From NCBI GenBank assembly GCA_016715465.1, contig JADKAA010000029.1, positions 1,922,001 through 1,986,000 of the forward strand: a stretch of 64,000 nucleotides of DNA, in the 5' to 3' direction. Origin of the DNA: Saprospiraceae bacterium (lineage in GTDB: Bacteria; Bacteroidota; Bacteroidia; Chitinophagales; Saprospiraceae). Of this stretch, positions 24,321-34,849 are shown piece after piece. The notes under the pieces are model-generated. The model was not told the origin of the DNA, ran no database searches, and saw nothing but the letters and a program-made list of their open reading frames with translations. The stretch's first letter is position 1, and every line of letters starts with the position of its first letter. A program made the translations under genes and the position numbers.

Positions 24321-27300
24321 TTACTTTACAACCGTCACATCGCCGGCATACACCTTAACACCAATGCCATTGATCTGCACTTCAAAAACATACACAAAGA
24401 CTCCCGGAACTACCGCTTTACCATTATAGGTGCCATCCCAGCCCAATTCAGGCTTGTTGGGTTCAAAGCTGGTATTGATGTACACCAGGTTGCCCCATCG
24501 GTCATACACCTTGAGGTAGTTGATGATGGTTACCTCATTATTTCCGTATAAAGTAAAGCCGCCATTGGGACCTGAATCCACGCTGATGATGTTGGGTATA
24601 TTTACTTCTTCCTGCCTGGTGATGATTAGCCTTACCTGCGCAATGCCTTTGCATCCGTAAATATCTTCCACTTCGATGGTATAGGTTGCATCTTCCGCTA
24701 CCACCACCACCGGATTCAGACAATCGGTACAACTCAGGTTATCGGTAGGCGACCATGTGATCTTGCCTATCTCACTGGCCGGAATATTGAGTATGGTATT
24801 TAGCCTGACGGTATCGCCCTGTTTGACAAAAATGGACAACGGCAAATCGATGTCGATCTCATTTTCAAAGACCTCTACACTCGCCGTATCTTCATTGATA
24901 CAACCATTTGAAGCATCTTTCAGGATAAGGTAGTAATTGCCCGGCTGCGTGACCTGAATGCCTTCCGTGGAGTTGGATATGACCTTGTTGTTTTTGTCCC
25001 TCCATTCATAACTGATTTCTGGCCCCACCTGCGAGCCATTGGCACTTACATATACATCACTGGTGAGACAGTCCAATGTATCTTCCACTGTGAGGTTGAT
25101 GATGGGGTATTCGATCAAAGAACTGATGACCAGGCTGGATTTACTGAAACAGCCGGTTATGGTATCCACGGCAATTAAGGTATAATCACCCGTTGTAGAT
25201 ATTTCAACTGTTTGATTGGTAGAGAGCAGAGATCCATTGGCTTGCCAGGTGTAGGATACATCCGGCTCGCTGTCGTTATAAAGCGTAATTGTTTTTATTA
25301 CGCAGTCAAAGACAGCGGTAGGTTTGGCATAAATGACGCTGGATGGTTCCTCCACGTCCTTCAATACTTCTACCAATACTTTGGCAGAACTGCAACCCGT
25401 AGCCGGATTATAGGCCCGGAAAAAATATTTGCCTTCTTCGGTTACTTTGATCGACAATTCCTCACTGATGACAATGCCTTCTTCCGTGGTCCATTCATAC
25501 TTAAGGTTTGTGCCGCTTGCGGTCGCAGTCAAGGTAACTTCATTGATTTCACAGGTGAGGTCAAGTCCCCTTGTCACTGAAACGACGGGTAAATCTGCAT
25601 CAATAGACACAATCACAGAATCAATGGCTTCACAACCATCCGGATAAGTCCCTTTGAAGAAATATTTACCCGGCTCGCCGGCGTTGAGTGTGGGCGCTGA
25701 AGTTACCGTCTGCCCGTTGAGTATCCAGGAAAATATACCACCTGGGGTTCCGGTACCGGAAAGTAAAACCGAATTTTGCGTACATGACAATTCCCCTCCT
25801 GTTCCTGCATCTACAGTTTGGGTACATTCCGAACAAGTGGCAGGCACGGTAAAGTTGACCTGCTTTTTACAGTTGGGACTGTTTTCATAATACACCAAAA
25901 AGCTATTGGAAGCCCCTGCAATCGGGAATGGCCCAAGCTTTATGACATTGCCCACAAATCCTTCCACTCCCAGCAAGTCTATCTTCCACTTGGTATTGTT
26001 TCCTGTTACCAATAAATCAAAAGTAAACACATCATCGGCATCCGTATCATTGGTACCGGCGTTGTTACACTGAATGTTGGATATCACCGCGTCGATCACA
26101 CAAGGACCTGAACAAGGAGCAAGCAGGGGTGTGCTGATTGATACCAGACAAACTGAATTTACTTTGTCCAGGATGTTTATCGTGTGTATGCTATTGTCGG
26201 CCATGAAGGGTATAACCAATGGTTGTCCATAGGTACCGACATAGTCCTTACCATCTGCAGTTGCCGTATAGGTAAGTGAACCCGCCCCATTGGTGATATT
26301 TGCCAGGATGGTTACGGTATAGGTATCGTCTGAGTTATCACTGGTGGTACCGCCGTTGTTGCAATCATAACTGATGACGGTAGCATTTATACTGCACGGC
26401 AATGAGCAGGGCAGTAACAAATCTGTCTGAACCGAACCCTTGCATTCAATACTTACCGCATCCACTACATTGATTTGGTGTGCCTTGCCATCGGCCGGTA
26501 AAGTGATCACCAGCGGTTGACCGTAGGTGCCACTATAATCTTTACCATCAACCGTCAACGTATATGCCGAAGAGCTGCCGCCATTGATCAATTCCGCCAG
26601 GATGGTAATCTGATAAGTATCGTCGCTGCTGTCGTTGGTTGTACCATTGTTGCTGCAGGAGACCTGTGAAATCGAAACAGAGACCTCACAAGGACCTGAA
26701 CATGGCTCCAGCGGACTTAGGTTTAAATTGGTGGAACAAGACGCATTGGCATCATCCACAATGTTTAAGATGTGTGCCAGGCCATCTGCCGGAATGGTCA
26801 GTTTCAGTGACACATTATAGGTGCCGGTAAATGAAGTACCATTTTCAAGTGTCAACTTATAATTCTGCGAACCACCTCCATTGACGATGTTTGCTTTTAT
26901 GGTCACTTCATAATAGTCGTCCAGCGGACTCGGTGAACTTCCCGGATTTATACATTCGATGGATTCGATCACTGCAGACAAGATACACTGGTCAGAACAA
27001 CTGTTGAGCGGACCAATGTCCTGGCTATCGTTGCACTGGGTGTCTTGAGCATCCTGAATGCGCACGGTCGATAATTGATTTGTTGCCGGAATATTACGGG
27101 TGTATGTGGTTCCATAAGTGAAACTTCCCTGAGGCACATTATCCACAAACAAAACGTACATATTATTTGCCGCACCATTCAATGCAGTGGCATTAAAAAC
27201 CAATTCGTAAAAGTCATCTCCCGGATCAGAGGGCGTGCCGTAGCCGTTGCAGGTATAAGATACGATATTGAGGTCGGCCACACAATCTGTGGAACAGGAA

Positions 27301-28667
27301 TTGAGTGGACCGATTACCCTGGTAGCTGTACAGTTGAAGGCCAGGTCTGTGAGGGTAAAGGTAATGGTAACACCGTTGGCAGGAAGATCAAATGTATGCG
27401 CTACATTATAGGTATAATTGGCGGTATAACCGTTGGAGCCATCCAACCTGAAACTGCCACTCACATTCAGATTGTTTCCAACGAGCAAGGTGATTTTGTA
27501 CACATCGTCCGTTGGGTCGGACAATGTTCCTTTGTTGTCGCAAACGGCAGTGAAATTCTGAATCTGGATAAGCAGACCGTCTCCAATGGTGAATGGGGTC
27601 TGACTCCTGCATAAGAACTGATTTTCTGTTGTCAACACATAATTACTTACGGCAAGTCCACTAAATACGGTGTTTGTTGTCCAGTTCTGATTATCCAGCG
27701 TATACTGGTAGGTTTCAGCCGGGTTTGGATTCAGCATGGAAACTGAACCATTGCCGCTGCCCAAACAAGATTCATTGGTTACGGTAAGTACAGGGGCAGG
27801 CACCGGATTCAGGTTTAAGGTAACTTCCGCAATGCTTTTACATCCGGGTTGGTTGGTGACCAAAGCATAGATTACCTGAGGAGCGGAAGTATTGGAATAA
27901 GGATCCGGCAGGATATTGATGCCTGCTAATGCATCGGCCTGGGTAGTATGGAACGAGATTGAATTTGCCAATGAGGTGATGTTGCCATGTGTTGTAGCGA
28001 GTGCAAATGATTCAACGCCGTCATTGAGGGCATCGCATTGTACATAAACATAATTTTGCACCGTGGGGTTGGCAAATATTTCAACCACTATTTCAAACCT
28101 GGTGAGACTAAAACAGCCATCCGCAGGATTTAAGGTTTCCACGTAATATTTGTATATCCCCGGCAGCCCATTGGTATGGGCATAGGTGAGTGTATTGGTG
28201 GCAAGTGGGGTGCCCCCAGATGGCTGTGAATACCATACTGCCTGCATGCCGGCCGGTACACTGACCGTCATTTGGATATCCAAACCGGAGGCTTCACATG
28301 CACTATACGTAGGATTACCCGTTGGTTCCGGTACGAGTGGACAGGCACAATTGGGTGCGTCCAGGTTTAGGGTGGCCATACATACCCCATTGGATGAGCT
28401 GGCCGTGATCACTGTACCCTGGCCCTGAGGTATATTGTAAATCCTCACGGTATCTAATGTAAGTTTCTGCACGGTGCCTAGGGTCGCGCTGACATTAGGC
28501 GCATTGGTAGTTAGTTTTAACTCCCATTTGCCTCCGGCCACACAATCCACTGTCTCCAGTTTCAGCGTTACTTTTTGGGTAACCGTGATGGTAAATAAGG
28601 CGGTATCTGAAGGACAGTTGTACTGGCTTTCCACGATGTAAGCCAGGCCATAGTTGCCTGGAGACAC
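24321..28667 (-). CDS. Giant surface adhesin, C-terminal part with T9SS type B sorting domain (frame-broken)
   Basis: 1,448 residues, the continuation of the gene starting at 34435. It first has Cys-rich modules of 85-90 residues, each with CNNxGTxxDxxDDxYxxTIxA, YxGTYGQPLVIxxPADG and a closing LxPC; about six are recognisable between residues 460 and 960. PKD/Ig-like modules of about 85 residues follow (LTCEINEVTLTATASG, YEWRDKNNKVISNST). The last 95 residues (NIISVDSGPNGGFTLYGNNE, LKVYDRWGNLVYINTSFEPN and GWDGTYNGKAVVPGVFVYVF) are the gliding-motility-associated CHU_C domain, the T9SS type B sorting signal. The in-frame sequence extends upstream of the first Met to the break near 28733. Confidence 0.9.
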   Translation of the reverse strand: MSPGNYGLAYIVESQYNCPSDTALFTITVTQKVTLKLETVDCVAGGKWELKLTTNAPNVSATLGTVQKLTLDTVRIYNIPQGQGTVITASSSNGVCMATLNLDAPNCACPLVPEPTGNPTYSACEASGLDIQMTVSVPAGMQAVWYSQPSGGTPLATNTLTYAHTNGLPGIYKYYVETLNPADGCFSLTRFEIVVEIFANPTVQNYVYVQCDALNDGVESFALATTHGNITSLANSISFHTTQADALAGINILPDPYSNTSAPQVIYALVTNQPGCKSIAEVTLNLNPVPAPVLTVTNESCLGSGNGSVSMLNPNPAETYQYTLDNQNWTTNTVFSGLAVSNYVLTTENQFLCRSQTPFTIGDGLLIQIQNFTAVCDNKGTLSDPTDDVYKITLLVGNNLNVSGSFRLDGSNGYTANYTYNVAHTFDLPANGVTITFTLTDLAFNCTATRVIGPLNSCSTDCVADLNIVSYTCNGYGTPSDPGDDFYELVFNATALNGAANNMYVLFVDNVPQGSFTYGTTYTRNIPATNQLSTVRIQDAQDTQCNDSQDIGPLNSCSDQCILSAVIESIECINPGSSPSPLDDYYEVTIKANIVNGGGSQNYKLTLENGTSFTGTYNVSLKLTIPADGLAHILNIVDDANASCSTNLNLSPLEPCSGPCEVSVSISQVSCSNNGTTNDSSDDTYQITILAELINGGSSSAYTLTVDGKDYSGTYGQPLVITLPADGKAHQINVVDAVSIECKGSVQTDLLLPCSLPCSINATVISYDCNNGGTTSDNSDDTYTVTILANITNGAGSLTYTATADGKDYVGTYGQPLVIPFMADNSIHTINILDKVNSVCLVSISTPLLAPCSGPCVIDAVISNIQCNNAGTNDTDADDVFTFDLLVTGNNTKWKIDLLGVEGFVGNVIKLGPFPIAGASNSFLVYYENSPNCKKQVNFTVPATCSECTQTVDAGTGGELSCTQNSVLLSGTGTPGGIFSWILNGQTVTSAPTLNAGEPGKYFFKGTYPDGCEAIDSVIVSIDADLPVVSVTRGLDLTCEINEVTLTATASGTNLKYEWTTEEGIVISEELSIKVTEEGKYFFRAYNPATGCSSAKVLVEVLKDVEEPSSVIYAKPTAVFDCVIKTITLYNDSEPDVSYTWQANGSLLSTNQTVEISTTGDYTLIAVDTITGCFSKSSLVISSLIEYPIINLTVEDTLDCLTSDVYVSANGSQVGPEISYEWRDKNNKVISNSTEGIQVTQPGNYYLILKDASNGCINEDTASVEVFENEIDIDLPLSIFVKQGDTVRLNTILNIPASEIGKITWSPTDNLSCTDCLNPVVVVAEDATYTIEVEDIYGCKGIAQVRLIITRQEEVNIPNIISVDSGPNGGFTLYGNNEVTIINYLKVYDRWGNLVYINTSFEPNKPELGWDGTYNGKAVVPGVFVYVFEVQINGIGVKVYAGDVTVVK

Positions 28668-28717
28668 GTTGTTGAAATTTACCGCCGAAGGAGTAGAAAG
28701 ATTAATAGAGGCTGCAC

Positions 28718-31700
28718 TTAACTGAATCCAGGATCCCCCGAGTTTGCCCCGCCATTGAGCAGACCGTTCAGATTGAGGACTGAACCATCGTTACAGACAT
28801 TGGCACTGCCGTCCCCACCCGCATTGGGTGGATCAAACACATTGAAATAAATGATGACAATGTCGTCACATCCTTCCGAATTAAGTCCTCGAATAAAAAC
28901 CACATCCCCCGAATTGGGCATAGTTTCAGGCAATATTTCATTGGAAGCATTCGCAGGTACAGAAGAGTGAAATGTTATGACCGGATTTGTATTGTTCAGG
29001 TCACTTACTTCAATGGAATTGAGGTCAAATACTTCACCGGCACATATTTCAATATCCGGATCATCCACATAGAGATTGGGCGCAATGATGGTGAATGTAG
29101 TTTGTGTATGGCTAACCACTTCATTGGTACATGGATGCTGGTATTCCCATTTATTGGTATAAGTGCCACCATTTTGTACCACACTGACCAGTGCTGCATT
29201 GAGGTTGATCCCGCATGGTCCGGTAATACCATTTGACACCTGGATAAAGGGTGGTGGATTATTTACCCCGCCGCAATCGAGATTTTCATCTGCAGGAGGA
29301 TTGACAAAATCCGGATCGGGAGCTGGTTCAATGGTCATGGACATGGAATGGGTGATCGATCGATTGCAAAAATCGGTAAACGTCCATGTAAATAATAACT
29401 GACCTCCACAAAAGTCATAGGACCCACTTTGAACCGGAGATACCGATCCATTGATGGCGCACACCCCTGTGAGTCCATTGTCATAACTCAACACCGTATT
29501 TACGTTAAATACCTGTTCACAGTTAACGGTTACGTTGGCCGGCAACGAAGTAAATGTGGCCGGTGGAGCCGGTAACAAGGTAATTTGTCTGCTGGCTACA
29601 ATAGTTCTTCCGCAGGGGTCTGTGTATGTCCACACATCGAAGAGTGTTCCGCCACAATAACCTGCATTTCCATTTCTCGTATTGCCAACTGATCCGGAGA
29701 TACCACAATTACCGGAAACGTTGTTTGAATAGGATATGTCAATTGGGGTATTTACCAGGTCTCCACAAGTGACCGTAATGTCAGGAGGAACATTCGAAAA
29801 TACCGCCTGTGGTGCCGGTGAAACGGTAATGGTTTGCACGTGGGTTGCGGTCCTTCCACAAAAATCAGTATAAGACCAGGTTGCAATGATCGTGCCGCCG
29901 CAAGAAGTGGCAGCCCCTGAAATTTGAGGTTGCACCGTTGCATTGATTCCGCATGATCCGGTTAAGTTATTCGTAAAAGTCAGCGTCGGAAAACTTGAAG
30001 GTAACGGCGCCAAATCGCAGGTTACCAAAGCATTTCCGGGTGGATTTTGAAATGCACCGATGGGTGTGGGCAATATCGTAATGGTCTGTACATGGGTAAT
30101 CACCCTTTGACAGACATCGGTGTAGGTCCATCGATAATTATAGGTCCCGCCACAGGCAACTACTGTGCCCTCCAGGACTGGTGTTACTACATCGTTGATA
30201 TTGCAGCCCGCAGGACCATTGTTTACCACCGTGAGGTTCGGGGCAGAGGTCGGAATATTTTCACAAGTCACCGTAATGTTAGCAGGCGGATTCACAAACT
30301 GGGGGGGCAACATAGGGGTTACCGTAACGGTCTGTTGATGACTGATGGTGCGGTTACACTGGTCGGTGAAAGTCCAGGTATAGGTAATGGTACCGCCGCA
30401 TATGGTGGCATTTCCGGTCTGAACCGGTGTGACCATCTGGTTGATGTTGCAAGCTGCAGGACCATTATTGGTGACCGTAAGTACGGCACCTGCTGCAGGT
30501 ATCATGTCACAATTGACGGTAACATTGGCGGGTGGATTCACAAATTGAGCCGGAGGCATCGGCGTAACCGTTACGGTTTGGGTGTGGGTAATGGTCCTGT
30601 TACACTGGTCCGTGAAAGTCCAGGTATAGGTAATGGTACCACCGCATATCGTAGCACTGCCCGACTGAACCGGTGTTACGGATTGATTGATGTTGCAGCC
30701 GGCCGGGCCGTTGTTTTGGGCTGTGAGTGCCGGGCCTGCGGCAGGTATCATGTCGCAGCTGACTGTGATGTTTGCAGGAGGATTCACAAACTGTGCCGGT
30801 GGCATCGGAATGATGGTGATGGTCTGGGTGTGTGTGGTGGTGCGGTTACAGACATCGGTAAAGGTCCAGGTATAGGTAATGGTGCCTCCGCATATCGTAC
30901 CATTGCCACTTTGCACCGGCGTTACCATCTGGTCGATGTTGCAACCGGCCGGGCCATTGTTTTTGATGGCCAACACAGGCGCTGAAGCGGGCACGAGGTC
31001 ACACGTTACGGTTACATCGGCAGGCGGATTCACAAATTGAGCCGGTGGCATTGGCGTCACCACCACAGTCTGAACATGGGTGATGGTGCGGTTGCAGACA
31101 TCGGTAAAGGTCCAGGTATAGGTAATGGTACCGCCGCATATGGTCGCATTTCCCGATTGTACCGGCGTCACCTGTTGATTGATGTTACATCCTGCAGGAC
31201 CATTGTTTTGTGCGGTAAGCATAGCCCCTGCCGATGGGATCATGTCACACGTCACGGTAATATCCGAAGGTGGATTTAGGAATTGCGCCGGTGGCATTGG
31301 CGTCACCACCACATTTTGCGTATGGGTGATGGTGCGGTTGCACTGGTCGGTAAAGGTCCAGGTATAGGTAATGGTACCGCCACATATGGTCGCATTTCCC
31401 GATTGGACTGGTGTCACCTGTTGATTGATGCTGCATCCTGCAGGACCATTGTTTTGTGCGGTAATCAAAGCCCCTGCCGATGGGATCATGTCACACGTCA
31501 CGGTAATATCCGAAGGTGGATTTAAGAATTGCGCCGGTGGCATTGGCGTCACTACCACATTTTGCGTATGGGTGATGGTGCGGTTGCACTGGTCAGTAAA
31601 GGTCCAGGTATAGGTAATGGTGCCGCCACAAATGGTGGCACTTCCCGTTTGAACCGGACTCACATTGGTATTTATTGGACAATTTGGATCACCGTTTGTT

Positions 31701-34435
31701 GCGGTCAGTGAGGGACCACTGCTTGGAATCATATCACAGGTTACGGTGACGTTGGCAGGTGGATTCTGAAATGTCGGCGGCAGGATTGGAATGATGGTGA
31801 TGTTCTGCGTATGCGTGGTGGTGCGGTTACAAATATCGGTATAGGACCAGGTATAGGTAATGGTGCCACCACAGGCATCACCGCTTCCACTTTCAACGGC
31901 AGGAATAAGTTGGTTGATGGAACAGTTTCCCATTCCCGTATTGACAATTTGTAAATCCGGAGCTGAGGTCGGTACCTGATTGCAATTGACCGTAATGTCA
32001 CCCGGCGGATTCACAAATTGGGCCTGCGGCATGGGGGTAACTACAACGGCTTGGGTGTGAGAAATAATTCGGGAACAAACATCGACGTAGGTCCAGGTAT
32101 AGTTCAGGGTGCCTCCGCAATTCGTAGCAGATCCTGATACCGTAGCCGTCACCATTTCGTTGATGGGACAATCCAGGTCCCCGTTGGTTAACTGTAAAAC
32201 CGGCAAGGTAGTCGGCCGGTTTTCACACGAAACGGTGACGTCCGCCGGTGGGTTCACAAAATAGGGTTCAGGTATGGGTGTGATTTCCACAAACTGGGTG
32301 TCCACTTTCGTGCGACCGCACAGGTCAGTATAAGTCCATGCAAAAATCTTTTGCCCCCCGCATTCGTCCCCAAATCCTGATGTGGTAGGAACCACATTGT
32401 TTTGTATCTGACAAGGACCGGTAAGTCCATTGGAAAAAACCAGAATTTCACCTGATGCAGGAATGGCATTACAGTTGACGGTAATGTCAGCCGGCGGATT
32501 GACAAAATTTCCTTCCGGAATGGGAATTACCGTAATCTTTTGTGTGTGCGTGATGGTGCGGCTACATTGGTCAGTATAGGTCCACACAAAAAAGAAATCA
32601 CCACCACATACAGTAGGCGGTGGCCCCTGAAAGGCAAATGCGACGGATCCTGTAATAAGGCACGAACCGGTGCCCCCATTGTTATAAGTTAAATTAGGCG
32701 CCGTTGCCGGTACTGCGCTACAGTTTACGGTAATGTCCGCAGGTGGATTGACGAAGGCCGGAATGACCAGTGGTTCAATGGTGACTACCCTTTGATGGGT
32801 TATCTCCCGGTCACACCCATCGATAAAAGTCCAGTCATAGGTTACGGTTCCACCATTGCAAGGTGTATAATTTTCCGTAACCGTAGGCATTACACTTCCT
32901 GAAATCAAACAGGGAACGGTTCCTCCGTTTGTGTACGAAAGGGAAAGGTTTACCGGCAATGCATCTGCACAGTTGACTGTGAGATCGGCCGGTGGATTTA
33001 TAAAGGCGGCTATGGCCACGGGTGAAACCTGAAGTGTCTGTGTGTGTGTGGTCATATTGCCACAAATGTCTTCTATTTCCCACATCCGGGTGATGGTACC
33101 TCCATCGCAGGCATTGCTAACTCCTGATTCCACACCGGGAACACTGCCGGCAGGAATACAGTTGTCGGTATAATTCAAAGGACCCATGGGTGCTGTCTGA
33201 AAGATACAGGTGAAAGTTCCATTCTGGGGTGGGTTGACAAATACCGGCGCCTGGGTATCGGCAAATGACATGACCATTGAATCAATGTCGCAGCCGCAAC
33301 CGTCACAGTCAAAATCCATCCTGTTCATACCCACCGTTGGGGCTGGAAAATCATGACACACATCGTAATAATTAAAGCTGTAAACGGTAAAATTGGCGCA
33401 GGTGGGATGGGTAAAGGTACCCGATGTGCCGTTCAATACCTGAATGATGTCGCCTGTATTGTCTGTAATAAACACATGTTCGACAAAATCTGCCGTATTG
33501 TTAAAGCCCGTGACATTTATATTTACGGTTTGTCCCGGACAGGCAGGACTCGGATTCAGGGCTATATTTCCTCCATTTGCCGCCGAAGGAGCCACACATA
33601 TTTCCTTGCATTGTTGGGGAGGAAAGTCGGATTCAAAAATACAGGGAGGGTTGGCAGCATCTACACAAATGGTATGCAAGCCATTGCTGTAACCGCTGAA
33701 ATTTAAGGCGGGCATGGTCAGGTAGTCTCCACTGGTAACAAGAGTGCCATCGATGTACCAGAAATATTTTAAGGCACCATCCAGTTTTTGAATTTGATAT
33801 ACTTTGGTGGCATCCGGTTTACATACGTCATCGGGGCCCATGATCGGTCCATACCAGTTGGAAATTCCATTTTGACTGCAGGCACCAATGACGTCAATTT
33901 TGATGTGACATGCCGATCCACAACATCCATCCACTAAAAAATAATAAGTCGATCCAACCGTTAGACCTGTTAAATTCATCACCCTCTCAGAATTATTAAC
34001 GCAACCAGCTACATCTGTATCACATGCAACAGCATTTGCAGCTGAAGCTGGACACCCCGAATATACTGCAGCTTGAATGCCAAAATTATTGTTCCCTGGA
34101 CATGAAGGACCGTCAACACAATTTGTATAAGTGACCTTTAATGTTAAATCTGTGCACCAGGCAATAAAAGCAAACCAGGTTGGATTTTGGGAGCTAGTCA
34201 TATTTCCTTCCGGAGGGGGGCACATGGGTGTTGGACCATCCCCAGAGTGTGGATAAGTGGTCATGTCATATTCAAAACCATTCAACTGATTAATAGTACA
34301 AAGCACTGGAGATTGGTTGCAATTACACGTATTTTGAGTACCATTGGTACACGGCAAAGGAACAACGTTAACTTGGGCATTGACGCCTGCATGCAACATC
34401 CAGAGCACCGCACAAAGCCTGAATTTATGAAACAT
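28718..34435 (-). CDS. Giant surface adhesin, N-terminal part with 17 HYR-like repeats (frame-broken)
   Basis: 1,905 residues beginning with a signal peptide (MFHKFRLCAVLWMLHAGVNA). An N-terminal Cys-rich region (about 25-390) is followed by 17 repeats of about 82 residues. Each opens with a variant of QFVNPPADITVTC and has GGTITYTWTFTDxCNRTITH near its end. They match the hyalin-repeat (HYR) style of adhesive beta-sandwiches with conserved Cys pairs. The frame ends with NGGANSGDPGFS; restoring one G in the run at 28736-28740 continues directly to SGGSWIQLSAASINL and the part at 24321-28667. The whole gene then spans 10.1 kb, about 3,370 residues. Likely role is surface adhesion or gliding; partner unknown. 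Confidence 0.9.
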   Translation of the reverse strand: MFHKFRLCAVLWMLHAGVNAQVNVVPLPCTNGTQNTCNCNQSPVLCTINQLNGFEYDMTTYPHSGDGPTPMCPPPEGNMTSSQNPTWFAFIAWCTDLTLKVTYTNCVDGPSCPGNNNFGIQAAVYSGCPASAANAVACDTDVAGCVNNSERVMNLTGLTVGSTYYFLVDGCCGSACHIKIDVIGACSQNGISNWYGPIMGPDDVCKPDATKVYQIQKLDGALKYFWYIDGTLVTSGDYLTMPALNFSGYSNGLHTICVDAANPPCIFESDFPPQQCKEICVAPSAANGGNIALNPSPACPGQTVNINVTGFNNTADFVEHVFITDNTGDIIQVLNGTSGTFTHPTCANFTVYSFNYYDVCHDFPAPTVGMNRMDFDCDGCGCDIDSMVMSFADTQAPVFVNPPQNGTFTCIFQTAPMGPLNYTDNCIPAGSVPGVESGVSNACDGGTITRMWEIEDICGNMTTHTQTLQVSPVAIAAFINPPADLTVNCADALPVNLSLSYTNGGTVPCLISGSVMPTVTENYTPCNGGTVTYDWTFIDGCDREITHQRVVTIEPLVIPAFVNPPADITVNCSAVPATAPNLTYNNGGTGSCLITGSVAFAFQGPPPTVCGGDFFFVWTYTDQCSRTITHTQKITVIPIPEGNFVNPPADITVNCNAIPASGEILVFSNGLTGPCQIQNNVVPTTSGFGDECGGQKIFAWTYTDLCGRTKVDTQFVEITPIPEPYFVNPPADVTVSCENRPTTLPVLQLTNGDLDCPINEMVTATVSGSATNCGGTLNYTWTYVDVCSRIISHTQAVVVTPMPQAQFVNPPGDITVNCNQVPTSAPDLQIVNTGMGNCSINQLIPAVESGSGDACGGTITYTWSYTDICNRTTTHTQNITIIPILPPTFQNPPANVTVTCDMIPSSGPSLTATNGDPNCPINTNVSPVQTGSATICGGTITYTWTFTDQCNRTITHTQNVVVTPMPPAQFLNPPSDITVTCDMIPSAGALITAQNNGPAGCSINQQVTPVQSGNATICGGTITYTWTFTDQCNRTITHTQNVVVTPMPPAQFLNPPSDITVTCDMIPSAGAMLTAQNNGPAGCNINQQVTPVQSGNATICGGTITYTWTFTDVCNRTITHVQTVVVTPMPPAQFVNPPADVTVTCDLVPASAPVLAIKNNGPAGCNIDQMVTPVQSGNGTICGGTITYTWTFTDVCNRTTTHTQTITIIPMPPAQFVNPPANITVSCDMIPAAGPALTAQNNGPAGCNINQSVTPVQSGSATICGGTITYTWTFTDQCNRTITHTQTVTVTPMPPAQFVNPPANVTVNCDMIPAAGAVLTVTNNGPAACNINQMVTPVQTGNATICGGTITYTWTFTDQCNRTISHQQTVTVTPMLPPQFVNPPANITVTCENIPTSAPNLTVVNNGPAGCNINDVVTPVLEGTVVACGGTYNYRWTYTDVCQRVITHVQTITILPTPIGAFQNPPGNALVTCDLAPLPSSFPTLTFTNNLTGSCGINATVQPQISGAATSCGGTIIATWSYTDFCGRTATHVQTITVSPAPQAVFSNVPPDITVTCGDLVNTPIDISYSNNVSGNCGISGSVGNTRNGNAGYCGGTLFDVWTYTDPCGRTIVASRQITLLPAPPATFTSLPANVTVNCEQVFNVNTVLSYDNGLTGVCAINGSVSPVQSGSYDFCGGQLLFTWTFTDFCNRSITHSMSMTIEPAPDPDFVNPPADENLDCGGVNNPPPFIQVSNGITGPCGINLNAALVSVVQNGGTYTNKWEYQHPCTNEVVSHTQTTFTIIAPNLYVDDPDIEICAGEVFDLNSIEVSDLNNTNPVITFHSSVPANASNEILPETMPNSGDVVFIRGLNSEGCDDIVIIYFNVFDPPNAGGDGSANVCNDGSVLNLNGLLNGGANSGDPGFS
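30290..31760 (-). repeat. Tandem 246-bp DNA repeats inside the adhesin gene
   Basis: Consecutive coding units are 246 bases long and nearly identical at the DNA level. For example, the units around 31179-31367 and 31425-31613 differ at only a few positions. Six of the 17 HYR-like repeats fall here, and similarity drops towards both ends of the array. This points to recent unit duplication, and makes assembled copy number uncertain. Confidence 0.8.
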
Positions 34436-34549
34436 AGTGAAAAGCTGTTAAGTTTAAATTGTTGACTGTTATTGCATACAAATAATTCAATAAACAACTG
34501 ACCAAAATACCCGTCTATTTCATTGAATGATAAGCCATAACCGCAGCTA

Positions 34550-34557
34550 CAAATATA
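34550..34557 (-). promoter_or_regulatory. Possible -7 box for the adhesin gene
   Basis: TATATTTG on the minus strand, 114 bases upstream of the adhesin ATG; no -33 TTG at standard distance. The 34436-34849 spacer is otherwise AT-rich with no gene, only this box and that of the SPFH gene. Confidence 0.35.
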
Positions 34558-34796
34558 ACTTTCCCACTAAATATAATTTCTTATTTTAGATAAAAAATAT
34601 CAAATTATATTACCAAATGTCTGGGCCAATAAAATTAACATGAACTCCAGGATAAACTCCCAGTCAATTTAGCATTTCTTAAGGTACTTACTTTCCTGAA
34701 TGCAATAAAAATTGGATATTTAAATCAGGAAAAAGGGTGCTTTTATAGTATTGGAGGGGAGGTATAGGCGTGAATTATGCCTTTTTGTCGAAATAA

Positions 34797-34828
34797 TTGA
34801 ATTTTTTGAAATTACTATGATATATTTG
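34797..34828 (+). promoter_or_regulatory. Promoter of the SPFH-Arc pair
   Basis: TTG at 34797-34799 and TATATTTG at 34821-34828, a 21-base spacer, 21 bases before the ATG at 34850. Confidence 0.5.
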
Positions 34829-34849
34829 TGATATCAAAATCACATCAAA

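Noticed and set aside
30047..30985. A 312-residue open frame on the plus strand inside the adhesin.
   Set aside because: It is the antisense shadow of the tandem repeats, with low-complexity, Gly/Arg/His-rich periodic translation and no family match.
30290..31760. Regular 246-bp repeats could be mistaken for a CRISPR or satellite array.
   Set aside because: The repeats are one continuous reading frame with HYR-like modules and no short repeat-spacer pattern.
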